Source of the DNA: Syngnathus acus | Taxonomy: Eukaryota > Chordata > Actinopteri > Syngnathiformes > Syngnathidae | Length of the DNA: 64,000 nt | Direction of reading: 5' to 3' | Assembly (NCBI RefSeq): GCF_901709675.1 | Contig: NC_051094.1 | Span: 3,995,001-4,059,000 of the forward strand | In this document: one piece after another, positions 1 to 23,098 of the stretch | Layout of the letters: every line of letters begins with the position of its first letter | Numbering within the stretch: the first letter of the stretch is position 1 | The notes under the pieces: model-generated | What the model was told of the DNA's origin: nothing | Database searches by the model: none | Seen by the model: only the letters and a program-made list of their open reading frames with translations | Program-made: the position numbers and the translations under genes

Positions 1-135
1 AGAAAAATGTTTCAGTACGACGTGATTGAACTTTTCCCCTGTTTGCGCCTCCAGAAAGGGGTCAGTTAAAGGGGGCGTGTCTACCAAGAGCTACAAAACC
101 TGGTTGCGCCAGCAGCTACATTGCTGTCAGTCAAG

Positions 136-2129
136 ATGGAATTGTATCTCGACCTTCGCTCGCAGCCCTGCCGCTCTTTGTTCATATTCGCTCGACTCAA
201 CTCTATTCCCTTTGAATTCAAGCTTGTAGACCTTGCCAAAGGTACACACACGCGCACGCGCACCTACACATGTCTTGACATTAAGTTTACAGAACGATTT
301 GCGTGTGTGCCTGCAAGGGGAGCAGTATGGCGAAGAGTTTGGAAAGATCAGCCCGATAAGGAAAGTTCCGGTAATGAAGGACGGCGACTTTGTCCTGACG
401 GAGAGGTAAATAAAAACCTTGGGAACAACGACACGGTTTCTCCGTTGGAAGGTACTTGGATTAAAAGGGAAGACGAAGATTCGAATTTTCATAGGCATGA
501 CATTAGTGACTATGTGAAAGGGAATAGAGGAAAACCAGAAATGTCAATTTTTTTTTCTGTTTTCTGGTCTCTTGGATCATAACAGCTCCCTAATCAGGAT
601 GGAGTGTTTGGAGTGGCTAAGGTTGCTTTTTTTCCCCAGCGTGGCCATCCTTCAGTACCTGGCTGAAAAGCACGCGTGCAGCCTTCCTGACCACTGGTAC
701 CCAGCCGACCTGCAGAAGCGGGCACGAGTCAATGAATATTTGTCCTGGCAGCAGATGAATCTGCGAGCTCACGGGTCAAAGGTTTTCCTGCTCAAGGTAA
801 AATTTGTTTTTCTTTGTGAGAATTAGCGATTCCGATGTGGATGCTTCTAGTCTGCGCACCTTGGCCACCAGGGGCAGTACAGGCCCGTGGACATACTACA
901 TGGAGGTGGTCCTCAAGCAGCTCAGACCTTTTTGATAGTAAAATCATATCTCTAGGAAAAAAAAAAAAAAAATGGGGGGCAGCCATTTTGGATTTGGGGG
1001 CTGCAATCTTAGAATTTTGGATTGTATTTTGAAAAGAGAGGGATTGAATAGGACTTGGAAAAATGTGTGTGTGTCAGAACATGTACCCACTGGTGATGGG
1101 CCAGGAGGTCCCAAAGGACAAGATGTCATCTGCCGTAGAGGAGCTGAGCCAGTCTGTGGATGTGCTGGAAAAATGTTTCCTTGGTGAAAACCTGTTCTTG
1201 TGTGGCACCTCCATCTCCCTGGCTGATTTGGTGGCTATAGCTGAGATCATGCAGGTGACGGAACCTCAATACAAAACAACAAACTAATTAGCTAACAAAC
1301 TAGCAAATTAAACAACAAACAAATTAAATAGCCACTAACTGACACACGACTAACCAACTTTCTATCTACGTAAATTGAGTAATACACTAGCTACTGTGGT
1401 GAATTCTCTTCGATGGTCAGCTGGTCTTCCAAACCAACGGTGAAAAAGTGGCTGGCTTGGGGAAGGAAAACTTCAGTCACACACGGCTGGTTGGGGAAAG
1501 ATTTTATTCAACCGATGTCAGAGAGAAGTGTCTCGCGCCCTAGCCAAGATGTCGAGTCCTTTGTCTACTCTCGCCGTAAAACTTATACTCTTGCGCTTCC
1601 CTTTACTCGGGCTGTTGGGTGACCTATGACCCCGCAGCCTCCCTAACTCTACACGGTGCATATCTTAGCAGTTGTTAATGGAAACCAGATGTGTCTGGTG
1701 CCAATGAGCCTACATTCCTGGACCAAGCCCCAAACAATCCCACACGAACCTGACCCGAACATGACCCGGTCACACTTAGTCTTACTAGTGAGATATACAT
1801 TGCTTGCATGATACCAGAATAAAAATTCACAACATTACCTATTTTACAATAGCAAAATAGCTTTGTTTCTTCCTTTTTTTTAAAAAAATCTGTGATTTGA
1901 AATCTGATTTGTGTGTTGTTGTATTTAGCCTGTGAGCAGTGGCGTGGACGTGTTCTCAGGGCGTCCTAAACTGTTTGCCTGGCACGAGCGCGTAAAGAAA
2001 GAAGTTGGCCATGCGCTTTTTGACGAGGCCAACGCTGCCATCATGCTGAGCGGCGGCGTGGAGCAGTCGCTGCGTGAACAAGGATTACCCCAAATCTTCA
2101 AGGACAAATTCAAGAAAGCTTTCTTGTAA
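136..2129 (+). CDS. gstt1: glutathione S-transferase theta (GSTT1-like), 5 coding exons
   Basis: Cytosolic theta-class GST, which conjugates glutathione to small electrophiles and halogenated compounds. Exons read: 136-241, 318-405, 640-796, 1078-1254 and 1929-2129, giving 242 aa against about 240 in mammals. Phases agree at every junction. The start is the first ATG before the thioredoxin-like domain (MELYLDLRSQPCR). Ser9 sits where theta GSTs have their catalytic serine. The VPVMKDGDF-LTES stretch (exon 2 into exon 3) is the cis-proline and glutathione gamma-glutamyl binding site. Exons 3-5 encode the helical C-terminal domain, with the SLADLVAIAEIM helix in exon 4. A polyadenylation signal (2130-2135) follows the stop directly. 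An alternative reading of exon 2 from an AG at about 291 is open but breaks the family sequence. The class assignment is firm; which theta paralog it is cannot be said. Confidence 0.92.
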
Positions 2130-2135
2130 AATAAA
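2130..2135 (+). terminator. polyadenylation signal of gstt1
   Basis: An AATAAA hexamer starts at the base after the TAA stop codon, so the 3' UTR is probably very short. Confidence 0.6.
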
Positions 2136-2469
2136 AAGATTAGAACACGTTTATTGAAAGCTCATTATAAACATTTCATATATTATATTCATATATATAT
2201 ATATATTATATTCATCGATTATATTTTTATTTGTAGTACAGCAGATACAATTGGACGAGAAGGCCGGTTGTTGTAATTATATCTAATGACCTCTAGATGT
2301 CACTGTTTCTCCACTTGATTACCTCACCGTCTCCCTTTTCTGACTTTGTAGTTTGTATGCATGTTGACATGATAGCAAACCTGTAAATGTTTGAAAGCTA
2401 TAAAAACGGAATAAAATCAAATGTTAAGGGCTTGTACAAAAACAAAAATGATCAAGTCTATCGATAAAA

Positions 2470-2790
2470 CGAGGCCACGTGACAGCTGCACTTTATGTTT
2501 TGAATTTTTGACTGGTTGGCGTCACGTGGGAACAAAACTTTCACTTAGATGTTTTTCAACAGGTGCATTTAGCATATCTTTATGATTTCATAAAGTAGAT
2601 AATTATGTTGGGGTCTTGTACAAAAAAAAACCCAGAACAAACAAATGTTATACATTTTTCACAGCTGCAGTTTGTCAATCAAACGTGACCACGTGACCTG
2701 CCTCAAGCCACAACACCGCAGAGCGGAAGAAATCTGGCGTACGCCTAAAAATTCTAGTTCCGGTCTAAGAACGTTGGTATCAACGAGAAA
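2470..2790 (+). promoter_or_regulatory. p2rx7 upstream region with three CACGTG E-boxes
   Basis: The sequence before the p2rx7 start has CACGTG E-boxes at about 2475, 2523 and 2690, two of them extended to CACGTGAC. That extended form is typical of USF/TFE-type bHLH-zip sites. Promoter function is inferred from position and motif only. Part of this region (2493-2602) recurs in diverged form inside intron 1. Confidence 0.35.
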
Positions 2791-3083
2791 ATGGTCACGC
2801 TGTGCAGCTACGAGACTACCAAACTGGTCCGCATCCACAGCGTCCCGCTGGGCACGCTCAAGTGGATCCTGAACGCAACGGTGCTGCTTTTCATATGGTG
2901 ACGTCGCACTATCCTCTTTTGAGCCTACTTAATTAAAAAACATCGTGAATATTATTTAATCATATTCGATAGAAACATTTTCAACGTGTGTTTTGAAATT
3001 TTGGCTGTTTGGTTGGCGTGGGAACAAAACTATCACTTTTTTCCCAACACGCGCATCTTTATGACTTCATAAAGTGAATAATT
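2493..3083 (+). repeat. diverged direct duplication flanking p2rx7 exon 1
   Basis: The block at 2493-2602 recurs at 2985-3083. Shared landmarks in the same order are TTTTGAAtTTTTG, GGTTGGCGT, GGGAACAAAACT, ATCTTTATGA and TTCATAAAGT-ATAATTA. The two copies sit on either side of the first coding exon (2791-2897). This could be an old segmental duplication or two copies of an interspersed repeat. Confidence 0.7.
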
Positions 3084-6000
3084 AACGTGTCCCGATTTAC
3101 TTATTTTTAATTTTGTACTATGCGTTCATAATTTGATTTCTTTTGTCTTCAATGAAATGCATTATTTGATTAAATATGTGAATGCATACAATAGCTAAAT
3201 GGACAAAATGTGCAGGCTATCTTACAAGATTGGACAATGCTGAATGGGCAAAATGTGTGAGCTAGCATGCAAAATGAAAATACAATAGTATATATTAGAC
3301 ATGCTAAATGGGCAGACATGTGGTAGCATGCTCATTCGTGGGTAATGTGTGTGTAATAAGTGTTGTTTTTCTTGTTAGCCTGTTGATGTTGTGGAACAGG
3401 AAGTACCAACAATTTGATCAGGTGGTCAGCTCTGTGACCGCGAAGGTGAAGGGCGTGTCGCACATGCAGTTGCCCAGTGAGGGGGCCGTTATCTGGGACG
3501 AGGCGGACTTTAGCGGCTCCTTGCAGGTCAGAGATCCCCCAAACGTTTGAACGTTGTTGCTCATGTCTTTCTTTGAGCCTCTGATTGGCTGTGTTCATTT
3601 GGACTTGGTCATGGGTTCTTAATGCTTTATATTTTTGGTGTGTCTCTGTGATACCTTCAACCAAACGATAGACAGGCCTACCAAATTTCATATTGCTAAG
3701 TCAAACTGGCTTTGAGGGAGCTGAATGAATTCTTGTGCACCTCCTCTGCGTAACATTTTCGAACACATACTTCATTGTTTTCCGCATTTGCGGCTGTTGT
3801 CATCTTAGGACAAGAACTCTTTCTTTGTGGTCACCAACTTGATTGTGACCAAGCACCAGAAGCAAGGAAGATGCGCTGAGGTACCTCATCATAATGACGT
3901 GTTGTCATGGCGACTCATCTTAAAGCAAATATTTTGATATTTTGACTCTCAGTCACCTTCTAGTGGCCGGCGGTGCCAACATCACAATGACTGCAAGCAA
4001 GGGGCCTGGGACCAGCACAGCCATGGTATTTTGCATTTACGCGTTCATGCAACACCATAAAAAGTGGACGTTATCAAAAGCTCACCTTGCGACCTCGCCC
4101 AGGGATACAGACGGGCTCGTGCATCAAGTTCGACGCATTGGACAGAACGTGTGAGGTAGCGGCTTGGTGCCCTGTCGAAGCCAAAAGCAAGCCGCCAAGG
4201 TACACGCGGGCAGTTTCTACTTCCTGTCAGTAAGCACTGTTCAATGTTAAAATGACCAGTGCACACTGCACTACATGTAGGCTAGCTAGGTCAGTACATA
4301 AGCTAGCATGCTAAATGGATACAGTAGTGAGCATATAGGTCAATAGTAAACATGCAGGCTAGTTTGCCAAATGTAAAGATGTAAATAAGTGCTCGCTAAC
4401 ATACTAAACAAACAAAGTAGGTATCGTGTGGGCTAGCTTGCCAATTGTCCACACTAGTAAACATTTAGCCTTTCATGCTAAATGCTATGTATCATGCAAA
4501 CAAAGGTGCGCGTGTGTCCGCGCAGGCCTGCTCTGCTAGCGTCTGCTGAGAAGTTCACAGTGCTTATCAAAAATAATATACGATTTCCTGCCTTCAACTT
4601 CATCAGGTGATATTTTAACGCATATTTTTCTCCATCAAACGGGAATGCTGTAGTCATGTATGTTGTGGTCTACCTGGTAGGAGGAACATCTTACCTGAGA
4701 TGAACGCATCCTACCTGCGTGGATGTCAGCGGGCGAACAACTCTTTGTGTCCAATTTTCACCCTGGGAGACATCGTCAACCGGGCCGGGGAAAACTTTTC
4801 AACCTTGGCGGTGGAGGTACGAAGAGGATCGCTGGTAACGTTCTGTGTCGACGCTTGCAGCAACACATTTGCATCTGGTACCAACATGCTCACACTTAGC
4901 ATGAACTTGTTTGCACCTAGCATTATCAATAATAGTCAACCGGCCGGGCTCACTCGCTATCGACAAGTGTTGCCAGCCAACTGACTTGCTCATCGGGGTC
5001 CACAGGGGGGCGTGATAGGCATCCAGATTAAATGGGACTGCAATTTGGACCATCTGACCAGACACTGCCTGCCTGCCTACTCCTTCCGACGTCTGGACCA
5101 GAAGGAAAGCAACAAGACCCTCTACCCTGGCTTTAGCTTCAGGTACCATTTCAAGAGTCGAATATTCCTCAACGTGATTATTCATGTTTGTCAAATGAAT
5201 GTCAGGTTTGCAAGGTACAAGCCGGTGAATGGCGTGGAAGAGAGGACTCTTTACAAAGCTTACGGCATCCGCTTTGACATCATGGTTTTTGGACAGGTCG
5301 TAGTTATTACTCATATGAATGACTTATTTCATCATTTTTATGAGGTACATTTTTCTTCCAGGCGGGAAAGTTCAGCATCATTCAGCTTATTCTCTACATT
5401 GGCTCAACCTTGTCCTACTACGCTATGGTAGGATCCCTCGGTATCAATATTTACCGACCGATTCCCACTTGGTGTATTAAGTCAATTATTTTAAGCCGCC
5501 TTGGATGACGTCAGGCGGCAATATTAACTGCTTATAGTTTGATGACGTTTCTTCCAACTTTGTCCATCACCTGCACTTGCAGACGACAGTTTTGATGGAC
5601 TGGGTGATCAGAAGCAGCTGCTGCGTGGCCGAGGCAGGACGGAACTACTCCGAGAGGAAAGTGGAGTCCATCCCGGACAAAAAGGAGGTTTGACATGCTC
5701 GTGTCATGTGATATTTAAAGCAGTAGGTTAACGGCTTCTCGTGCGTTTCAGTGCATCCTGTGCGTGTCGTACGTGGACGAGGACGACATCCGTTTGGTGA
5801 AAATGTCTCATAAGAAACGCTTACAGGACGTCAAGACCATTCGTGTTCAGGCACGACGGGTAAATTAAAAATCATCGAGTATTAATCATGTCCCACCCGG
5901 TATCACATGTTGTTGAATGTTGCAAACACGTGTTGCTTGCACTTAGTGTCAATTTAGCAGATATCGTATTCGCACTAGGTATCGACTGGTTTGCTCCGAT

Positions 6001-6508
6001 GTCGTTAGGCCAGATATTTTTCTTTCAACACAATTTCTCCCATAATTTCCCATCTTTGTTCTGCCAGGAGGACGTTGGGCACATGACCGCCACAGTTTGC
6101 CTCCTAACTGACCCTCAGTCCTCCCCTCCTCCGTTCCCCAAACACTGCGCCCGTCCTCCAAGTTGGTGTATGTGCGGCGGTTGCAGCGCCTCGCCCTTCC
6201 CACAGGAGGAGCTGTGCTGCCGGCACAGCAGCCAGGGCGCCTGCGTGGCCTCGTCTGGGCTTTTTGACAAGCTCTTACTCCAGCGCACCTTGCTGGAGGC
6301 GCTGCTCCTCTATCGAGAACCCCTCGCTCAGACGCCACCCAGTGCCGCCGCGCTACGCCGCTGCGCTTACCGCCAATACGTGGCGTGGAGGTTGGGGGTC
6401 CCGCCGGCCGACACACACCCTGCCATTCCACGCTGCTGTGTGATAAGGATCAGGGAGGCCTTCCCTAGTCCGGATGGACAATACGGCGGATTCACCTTGG
6501 CTAACTAA
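2791..6508 (+). CDS. p2rx7: P2X purinoceptor 7, ATP-gated cation channel, 13 coding exons
   Basis: Trimeric plasma-membrane channel opened by extracellular ATP, with roles in inflammasome and cell-death signalling. Exons read: 2791-2897, 3379-3526, 3809-3880, 3953-4025, 4103-4199, 4526-4606, 4681-4816, 5006-5142, 5206-5296, 5362-5427, 5583-5687, 5752-5859 and 6068-6508, giving 553 aa (human 595). Visible features: a first membrane segment (about residues 25-41), the ATP-contacting Lys58 and Lys60 in AKVKG, ten ectodomain cysteines, YSFRRLD, the RTLYKAYGIRFD strand, and a second membrane segment. The last exon encodes the long P2X7-only cytoplasmic ballast domain (WCMCGGC, EELCCRHSSQGAC, LRHCAYR-like and GQYGGF motifs), which separates P2X7 from P2X4. 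Odd: the juxtamembrane cysteine cluster is reduced to one CC pair (residues 349-350). No frameshifts were seen. Confidence 0.95.
3185..3312. repeat. degenerate minisatellite in p2rx7 intron 1
   Basis: Imperfect units built around GCATGCTAAATGGGC and GCTAGCNTGCAAAATG occur several times. The same motif returns in intron 5 (about 4270-4490). Confidence 0.55.
4265..4495. repeat. degenerate minisatellite in p2rx7 intron 5
   Basis: Six or more decayed units contain AAACATGCAGGCTAGCTTGCCAAATG-type sequence, with period roughly 35-45 bp. It is related to the intron 1 array and has no open reading frame of note. Confidence 0.55.
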
Positions 6509-7514
6509 GTGGAAATGTGGACCGAGGAGGACTTTGTCCAATATACCAGCTCAACAGCACATTTTGTATGGATCATGTCGTATATGTTTGAAACTTGAGA
6601 CAAACGCTGAGCAACATTCTGAGATAACAATACAAGCATCATTTCAATAAAAAGAAAATATTTTCTAACTCATGTTTTTTCCCCCCCAGTTGTTGACTTT
6701 AAATTGTTTATTCTCCACATCCCCTGATCTTAACAACCAGGAGGGCAAGGAAAAATTCAAAATCACAACTGCGGAAAAAGGAAGATGCCCTCTGTCGTCA
6801 TGGCAGTGTCTGCAAGGAGGAGGACATTTTACATCAGGTACCTTATCACCCAGCATCAAACAGCTTGGCCGCAAGAATCCTTGACTGGACTTGTAATGTT
6901 CATATTATTCAACACAGAAAAGTGTTAAAATTATAATTTGTCGTGTTTCTTATCAACAACTAAATTGAATGAGAGTCCGAAACCTTGTACTTTTTAATGA
7001 ACAGTGGCCGAACAAAGCACAACACACTTTTATATGCGCATACAACATAAACTGCGCTGAGATGTATCAGTCCGCAGAGGAAAATAGTTCCAAACACTCC
7101 ACTGTATGCATAAATACATAAACTCAATGGTACAACTACGTACGGTGGTAGGCTATTGTGTTTTATTCTACGCAACTATGTACACACTTTTGTATAATGC
7201 TACATACTTGGCCACATGTATATGTACTATTGTAAATATTTATATACCACAGAAGATACTGAACAACCTAATTGTGTGACTGCCAAGTCATATCAGTTCC
7301 AGGAGATGTTGACAGGACAGGAAGTGTTGTAAGACTGACAGCTCCTCCCTTGAGTGCGTGCGTGTGTGTGTGTACGGGTTTGTGAGTGTGTGTGTTTCCG
7401 AGGAACGTGAAGCACAAGTAACGCCCGTCACCTCATCACACCTACAAATCAAACTGAAGGGGCTGCATGACAGGAAGTGAATGAAGAAACAGTTTGGTGT
7501 GAACACAAGCTCGC
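6509..7514. other. p2rx7 3' end and intergenic sequence
   Basis: An AATAAA at 6646-6651 fits the p2rx7 3' end. Beyond it the sequence is AT-rich, with a short GT-rich stretch near 7355-7395. No credible coding exon was seen before the proposed sh2d3c start exon. Confidence 0.5.
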
Positions 7515-17314
<9,800 letters not shown>

Positions 17315-18150
17315 CTCGGGGAAAACGACCTTCAATTACATTAAGGGCTACCTCAAAGGGTGGGGCATTAGCTTAGCACGCAACAGGTAGCGGGTTCGAC
17401 TTTTGGCTTAGTCCACAGTGAGTAATGGCCACAGTGAGTAACTCACAGATTGGCTTTACACTGGCTTGCAAGTGTAAAAAAAAAAAAAAGCTCGCATTGT
17501 CTCCCCCAACAGTCGAGACTTACAGAAGTCTTGTATAACTTTTATAAATTTATGGACCAAAATAGGTGAAGGCAGGACCTCCACTACCCTGTAGTCAACT
17601 GTCCAAAACACACAAAAGGGTCGTTTTAAAAATCTTTTTGTGGGGGTGGGGTTAGTTTGTTCATCTGGAACATTAGTAACTTTCCAATTGATGTGAATTT
17701 AATTTTTTTTTGTATTATGAGTGAGATTGTAAAAACTACTAATAAGTCTACTCACACGTTCAGATGTATGTATTGTGTGTAGAGATGAAATGTATTAAAC
17801 CTGAACTATGGTTTTTTTCTGTTGGTTTTCATTTGATTTATTTCTTTTGAGCTGGCTGTCCGAATCGCCAAACAGAATGAGGGAATTACTTTTTAGTGCT
17901 GCATATAGAGATTAGGGGATAAGGGTGGACCACATTCGGGCACACAATAAAACAATGGTTAGTCAAAAGCCATAGAATAAAAATGAGAACATTCTTTTTT
18001 TTGTGACAAATTTCCTTTTTTTTTTTTTATATATATTTTTAATCTTTTTTTTTTAATACAGAACGTCGACGTCACGGTGACGTCACAATTTAAATTTATG
18101 ATGTGATGGTAGCTACTCTGATCCACACTCCGTCGCAGTAGATGGCGGTA
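17315..18150. other. sh2d3c 3' region and spacer before tor2a
   Basis: Mostly AT-rich with several homopolymer runs (A at about 17477, T near 18018 and 18047). A possible ATTAAA signal lies near 17793. No coding sequence was seen. Confidence 0.45.
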
Positions 18151-18334
18151 ATGCATCTTAAAGCTGGTGCCACCGGCCGTAAAACAAAACAGAAGAGGAA
18201 GAAAACGTCACAATCTAACAGCTCACGTGACGTGACGTCAAACAGGAAGTCAAACAGCTGTCCGCGCTGTCTGACAGGCTTCTGTCAGTGGCTGGGAACA
18301 CAAATGGCTAAAGCTAGCCCAAAAAAACCAGAAC
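18130..18334 (+). promoter_or_regulatory. tor2a promoter: ATGGCGGTAATGCA motif, E-box, CRE and ETS-like sites
   Basis: Just upstream of the tor2a start lie GATGGCGGTAATGCATC (about 18140), CACGTGACGTGACGTCA (about 18225-18240, a CACGTG E-box fused to a full TGACGTCA cAMP-response element) and ACAGGAAGT (ETS-like). The stack is typical of a TATA-less housekeeping promoter. Function is inferred from motifs and position. Confidence 0.5.
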
Positions 18335-20156
<1,822 letters not shown>

Positions 20157-22967
20157 TCGCCAAGTAGGTACTGCACTGGTTTGGAGCGCCGTGTTCCCCT
20201 GACGATGGCCATTGTTACCCCCCATCAAACCTCAACTACTAAAAAGGAAAAGAAGACATTTTTATTGCTAGTTGTGAGAAAATGTGTCAGGAACACAGGA
20301 AGTCCAAGATGTTTCCACATGGACACAAGGACCTTTTTAAAAAGACGATGTTCAATTTTGACAGTTGTACTGCATTCCTCATCTAATGGCCACCTTATAT
20401 GGAGACGAGAGGATGAAAATATTAGGAACAGCTCAAAAGAAAAGTAAATACTCTAAAACACTCATCCGCTTATTTATATTCATTTCACTTGAAAAACAGG
20501 GGTAGGGCTGTCTTTTATTTAGGCGGGGCTGAGCAGGTTGACGCTCTTGAAATGCTTAAAAACATTTTAATACCGGCCATAAGATGGCGCTGTTTGAACG
20601 AGACAACATTCAACTAAGAAATGTATACAGTGTACAAAGTCGGGGGAGATGCGCGTGTGTGTGTTGGGGGGGGGGGGGGGGGTTGTTTTAGTTGTGCAGG
20701 TCTTCTTCTTCTTCCAGGTTGTCTTTTCCCACTTGTGTCGTAGATGTGTACATGCGGTGTTGTCATGTAGCTGTGGATTGTGGTTTTGTGTGCTCCACCC
20801 CCATTTCATTCTTGTGGCTTAGCTGCTTTCATGTGCAAATTTGCCACCGATGCTTGTCATGGTGGGGGTCACAAGGGAGGTCTGAAAAGGACTACTGGAC
20901 AAGAAAAGAAACTGCCAAGCCTTTGTGTGTTGACACTTTTGGAAAATGCAGCCCCCCAAGACAATTTCACTGGGCAACATGAAATTGGGTAGACATGTCT
21001 ATCATGAGTTAGCCCTCCAAAAAGTTTGAAAACGTGCTTGAAAAGACAACAGGGAGTCTGCCATCTTAGGTCGCCGCCGCCATTTTAAACTCCATTCTTT
21101 AAAGGCAGACTGTGCAACTACAGATTTTTGAAAATTTCACCCCCAAAACAAGTTTTACTTGTCAACCAACCATACATCTTTGTAGCTATGGCTCTTATCA
21201 GTAGACCCACAAAGAAAGAAGCCAGCCATACCCTAAAAGACACAGAAAGTTTGAAGCAAGAATGCAAGTTTGGTCATTTGCACAGGCAAAGTCACCCATT
21301 TTGGTCGGAAGTCACCATTTTATCTTACCTCTGGGAATCTGGTAGGTATGTTCATCTCAAGAAAATGGGCAAAAACACAAGTTCAGACTTTTTTGCACGG
21401 TCATCAGATGGGTGGTTAAGGACAAAGGCCTACTGGCATAACCCACATTTAATTGAGGAGCTGTTCAGTTCCCACTGCACTGCGCTAATAAATATGCTAA
21501 GAATGTTAGCCCACATTATAGAGCATGCGTATGTGTGGAGAAGCACAACACTGATGCTTGTAGAAAAATAAGGTGGTGGTGTTCTTTCTTGGCTGACTAT
21601 TGTGTAGATGTGTTACATCTATGCTAAGACAAGATATGTATGAGATGATGCGTTCAATGACACACTGGACTCTCAAAGAAAGATAATTATCCATCCCTCA
21701 ATAATTATGCTAATTTTTTTTAAGACAGAGGAACCAAAAAGATCAGCAGCTACAACAATTTTATTCACCAACTTTATTTTTGCTGCATAACTTTATTTTA
21801 GTCCAACGATAACAACTAACAAACTCAAAAGAAATCATGCGATTATTTTTTATTCTCTGTAAACATGCAACAAGTGAAGTTAAATAAATTGAAAGGTGCA
21901 ATTAAATTGAGGCGCGTGCACACGGCCGTGCAAAGGTGCAGTGGTGTCGTGCACGAGCGGCCAGCAACAGATGTCCACGCACAATTCTCGCGTTGGCTTT
22001 GGAATCATTTCCACGAGAATTGCGTTTGGACAATCAGCCGCGAGAGCCCACAGGAAGGGAAGAACATGCAGAAAGTCCAGTCGACTTATTCCGATTAAAA
22101 AAAAAAAAAAAAAAGGACTTCCTGACCTTGTGGGCGCGATGCACCTGCTCGTCCCCGCCGTCCGCAGTTCTCAGGCTTGCTGAAGACCTTCGAGTGGTTC
22201 TACTGACGCCGACCGCAAGCTACTACAGGCCCAGCGAGACTCATGGGACTGCTCGTGAGGGTACCGCTCGGCGCGTGGTACTCACGTTTGTCGCCCACGC
22301 ACGCCGCGGCCACGCGCGATAGGGCTGACAAATGGTCAGTGTGTGATGTGGTCAGGGGAGAAGTGATGAATCTTATTTTAGGGTGGTCGATCTTCAAGAC
22401 TCCTGATGTACACGGCACAATGACTGCGTCAGCGTGACATCACAACCCCAATTGATTATTTATGAACCACATTTTTATTCAGCGTGACGTCACAACCCCA
22501 ATTGATTATTTATATAACCACATTTTTATTCATTTACATTTAATATTCCACAATGATGCAAGTAAACTTTTTTGGGTGGATTTAAAAAAGAAAAAAGCCA
22601 AATCTTTCCTCATTTTTGCCAAATCTTTCCTCATTCTTTTATCAAGGACATCAACTTTATATAACAATATTTTAAGGCTTTGTTTCAGTAATATGTGGAA
22701 TTGGTTTTCTGAAATGCAATAGCTTTAAATGTTTATTGAAAACAATAGGATAGTATTATCAGTCCCCTTTTGTAAAAAACCCAAAACTGAAGTACTTTCC
22801 TCTGATTTTGTGACTGTTGTGGTGCATCTTGTTCTTTCAGGCTCAACATATCGAGTGAACATGATCGTTGACCACTACGTTAGCATTAATGTTAAGTGCT
22901 ACAACCTATGCAACAAACAAAAGGTAGGTCATGACAGTTGAAATGATGTGACATGTTTTGCATTGCC
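20157..22967. other. intergenic sequence between tor2a and ptrh1
   Basis: No convincing gene. It contains a 17-base poly-G run (about 20666-20682) and GCCATTTT-rich sequence around 20930-21330 that resembles part of the sh2d3c intron near 10780-10900 (shared CAATTTCACT and CATnnAAATTGGGTA-type phrases), probably a shared old repeat. It also has a 19-A run near 22095 and a tandem duplication at 22431-22532. The longest ORF (21128-21571) lies inside the repeat-like part. Confidence 0.45.
22431..22532. repeat. two-copy tandem duplication of about 50 bp
   Basis: Copy A (22431-22480) and copy B (22481-22532) are nearly identical. Both run from AGCGTGACRTCACAACCCC through AATTGATTATTTAT to ACCACATTTTTATTCA. 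The differences are one A/G change and a short TATA insertion. Each carries a CRE-like TGACRTCA. Confidence 0.92.
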
Positions 22968-22973
22968 TTTATT
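22968..22973 (-). terminator. polyadenylation signal, likely ptrh1
   Basis: TTTATT on the + strand (AATAAA on the minus strand), 126 bases beyond the ptrh1 stop. Confidence 0.5.
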
Positions 22974-23098
22974 TGGGGAGGATGCCACTTCCTCTTGGCT
23001 CGCTCAAACTTTTGACCTGTTGCTAGTGTGACTGCAAGCCAGCTTGACACCTGTGTCCAAAACGTAGAGGCAATTGTTCAAGTTTGGACTCGCAGATG

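Noticed and set aside
17350-17440. Possible third SINE (GGTAGCGGGTTCGA near 17390)
   Set aside because: Only a B-box-like word is recognisable. There is no shared body or tail with the other two copies.
21128-21571. 147-aa ORF on the + strand
   Set aside because: It lies in GCCATTTT-rich repeat-like sequence and shows no family motif.
22854-22924. Exon-like segment with TTCTTTCAG acceptor and AAAAG|GTAGGT donor
   Set aside because: The frame has no recognisable domain and no partner exon could be joined in phase, so splice-like ends alone are not enough.
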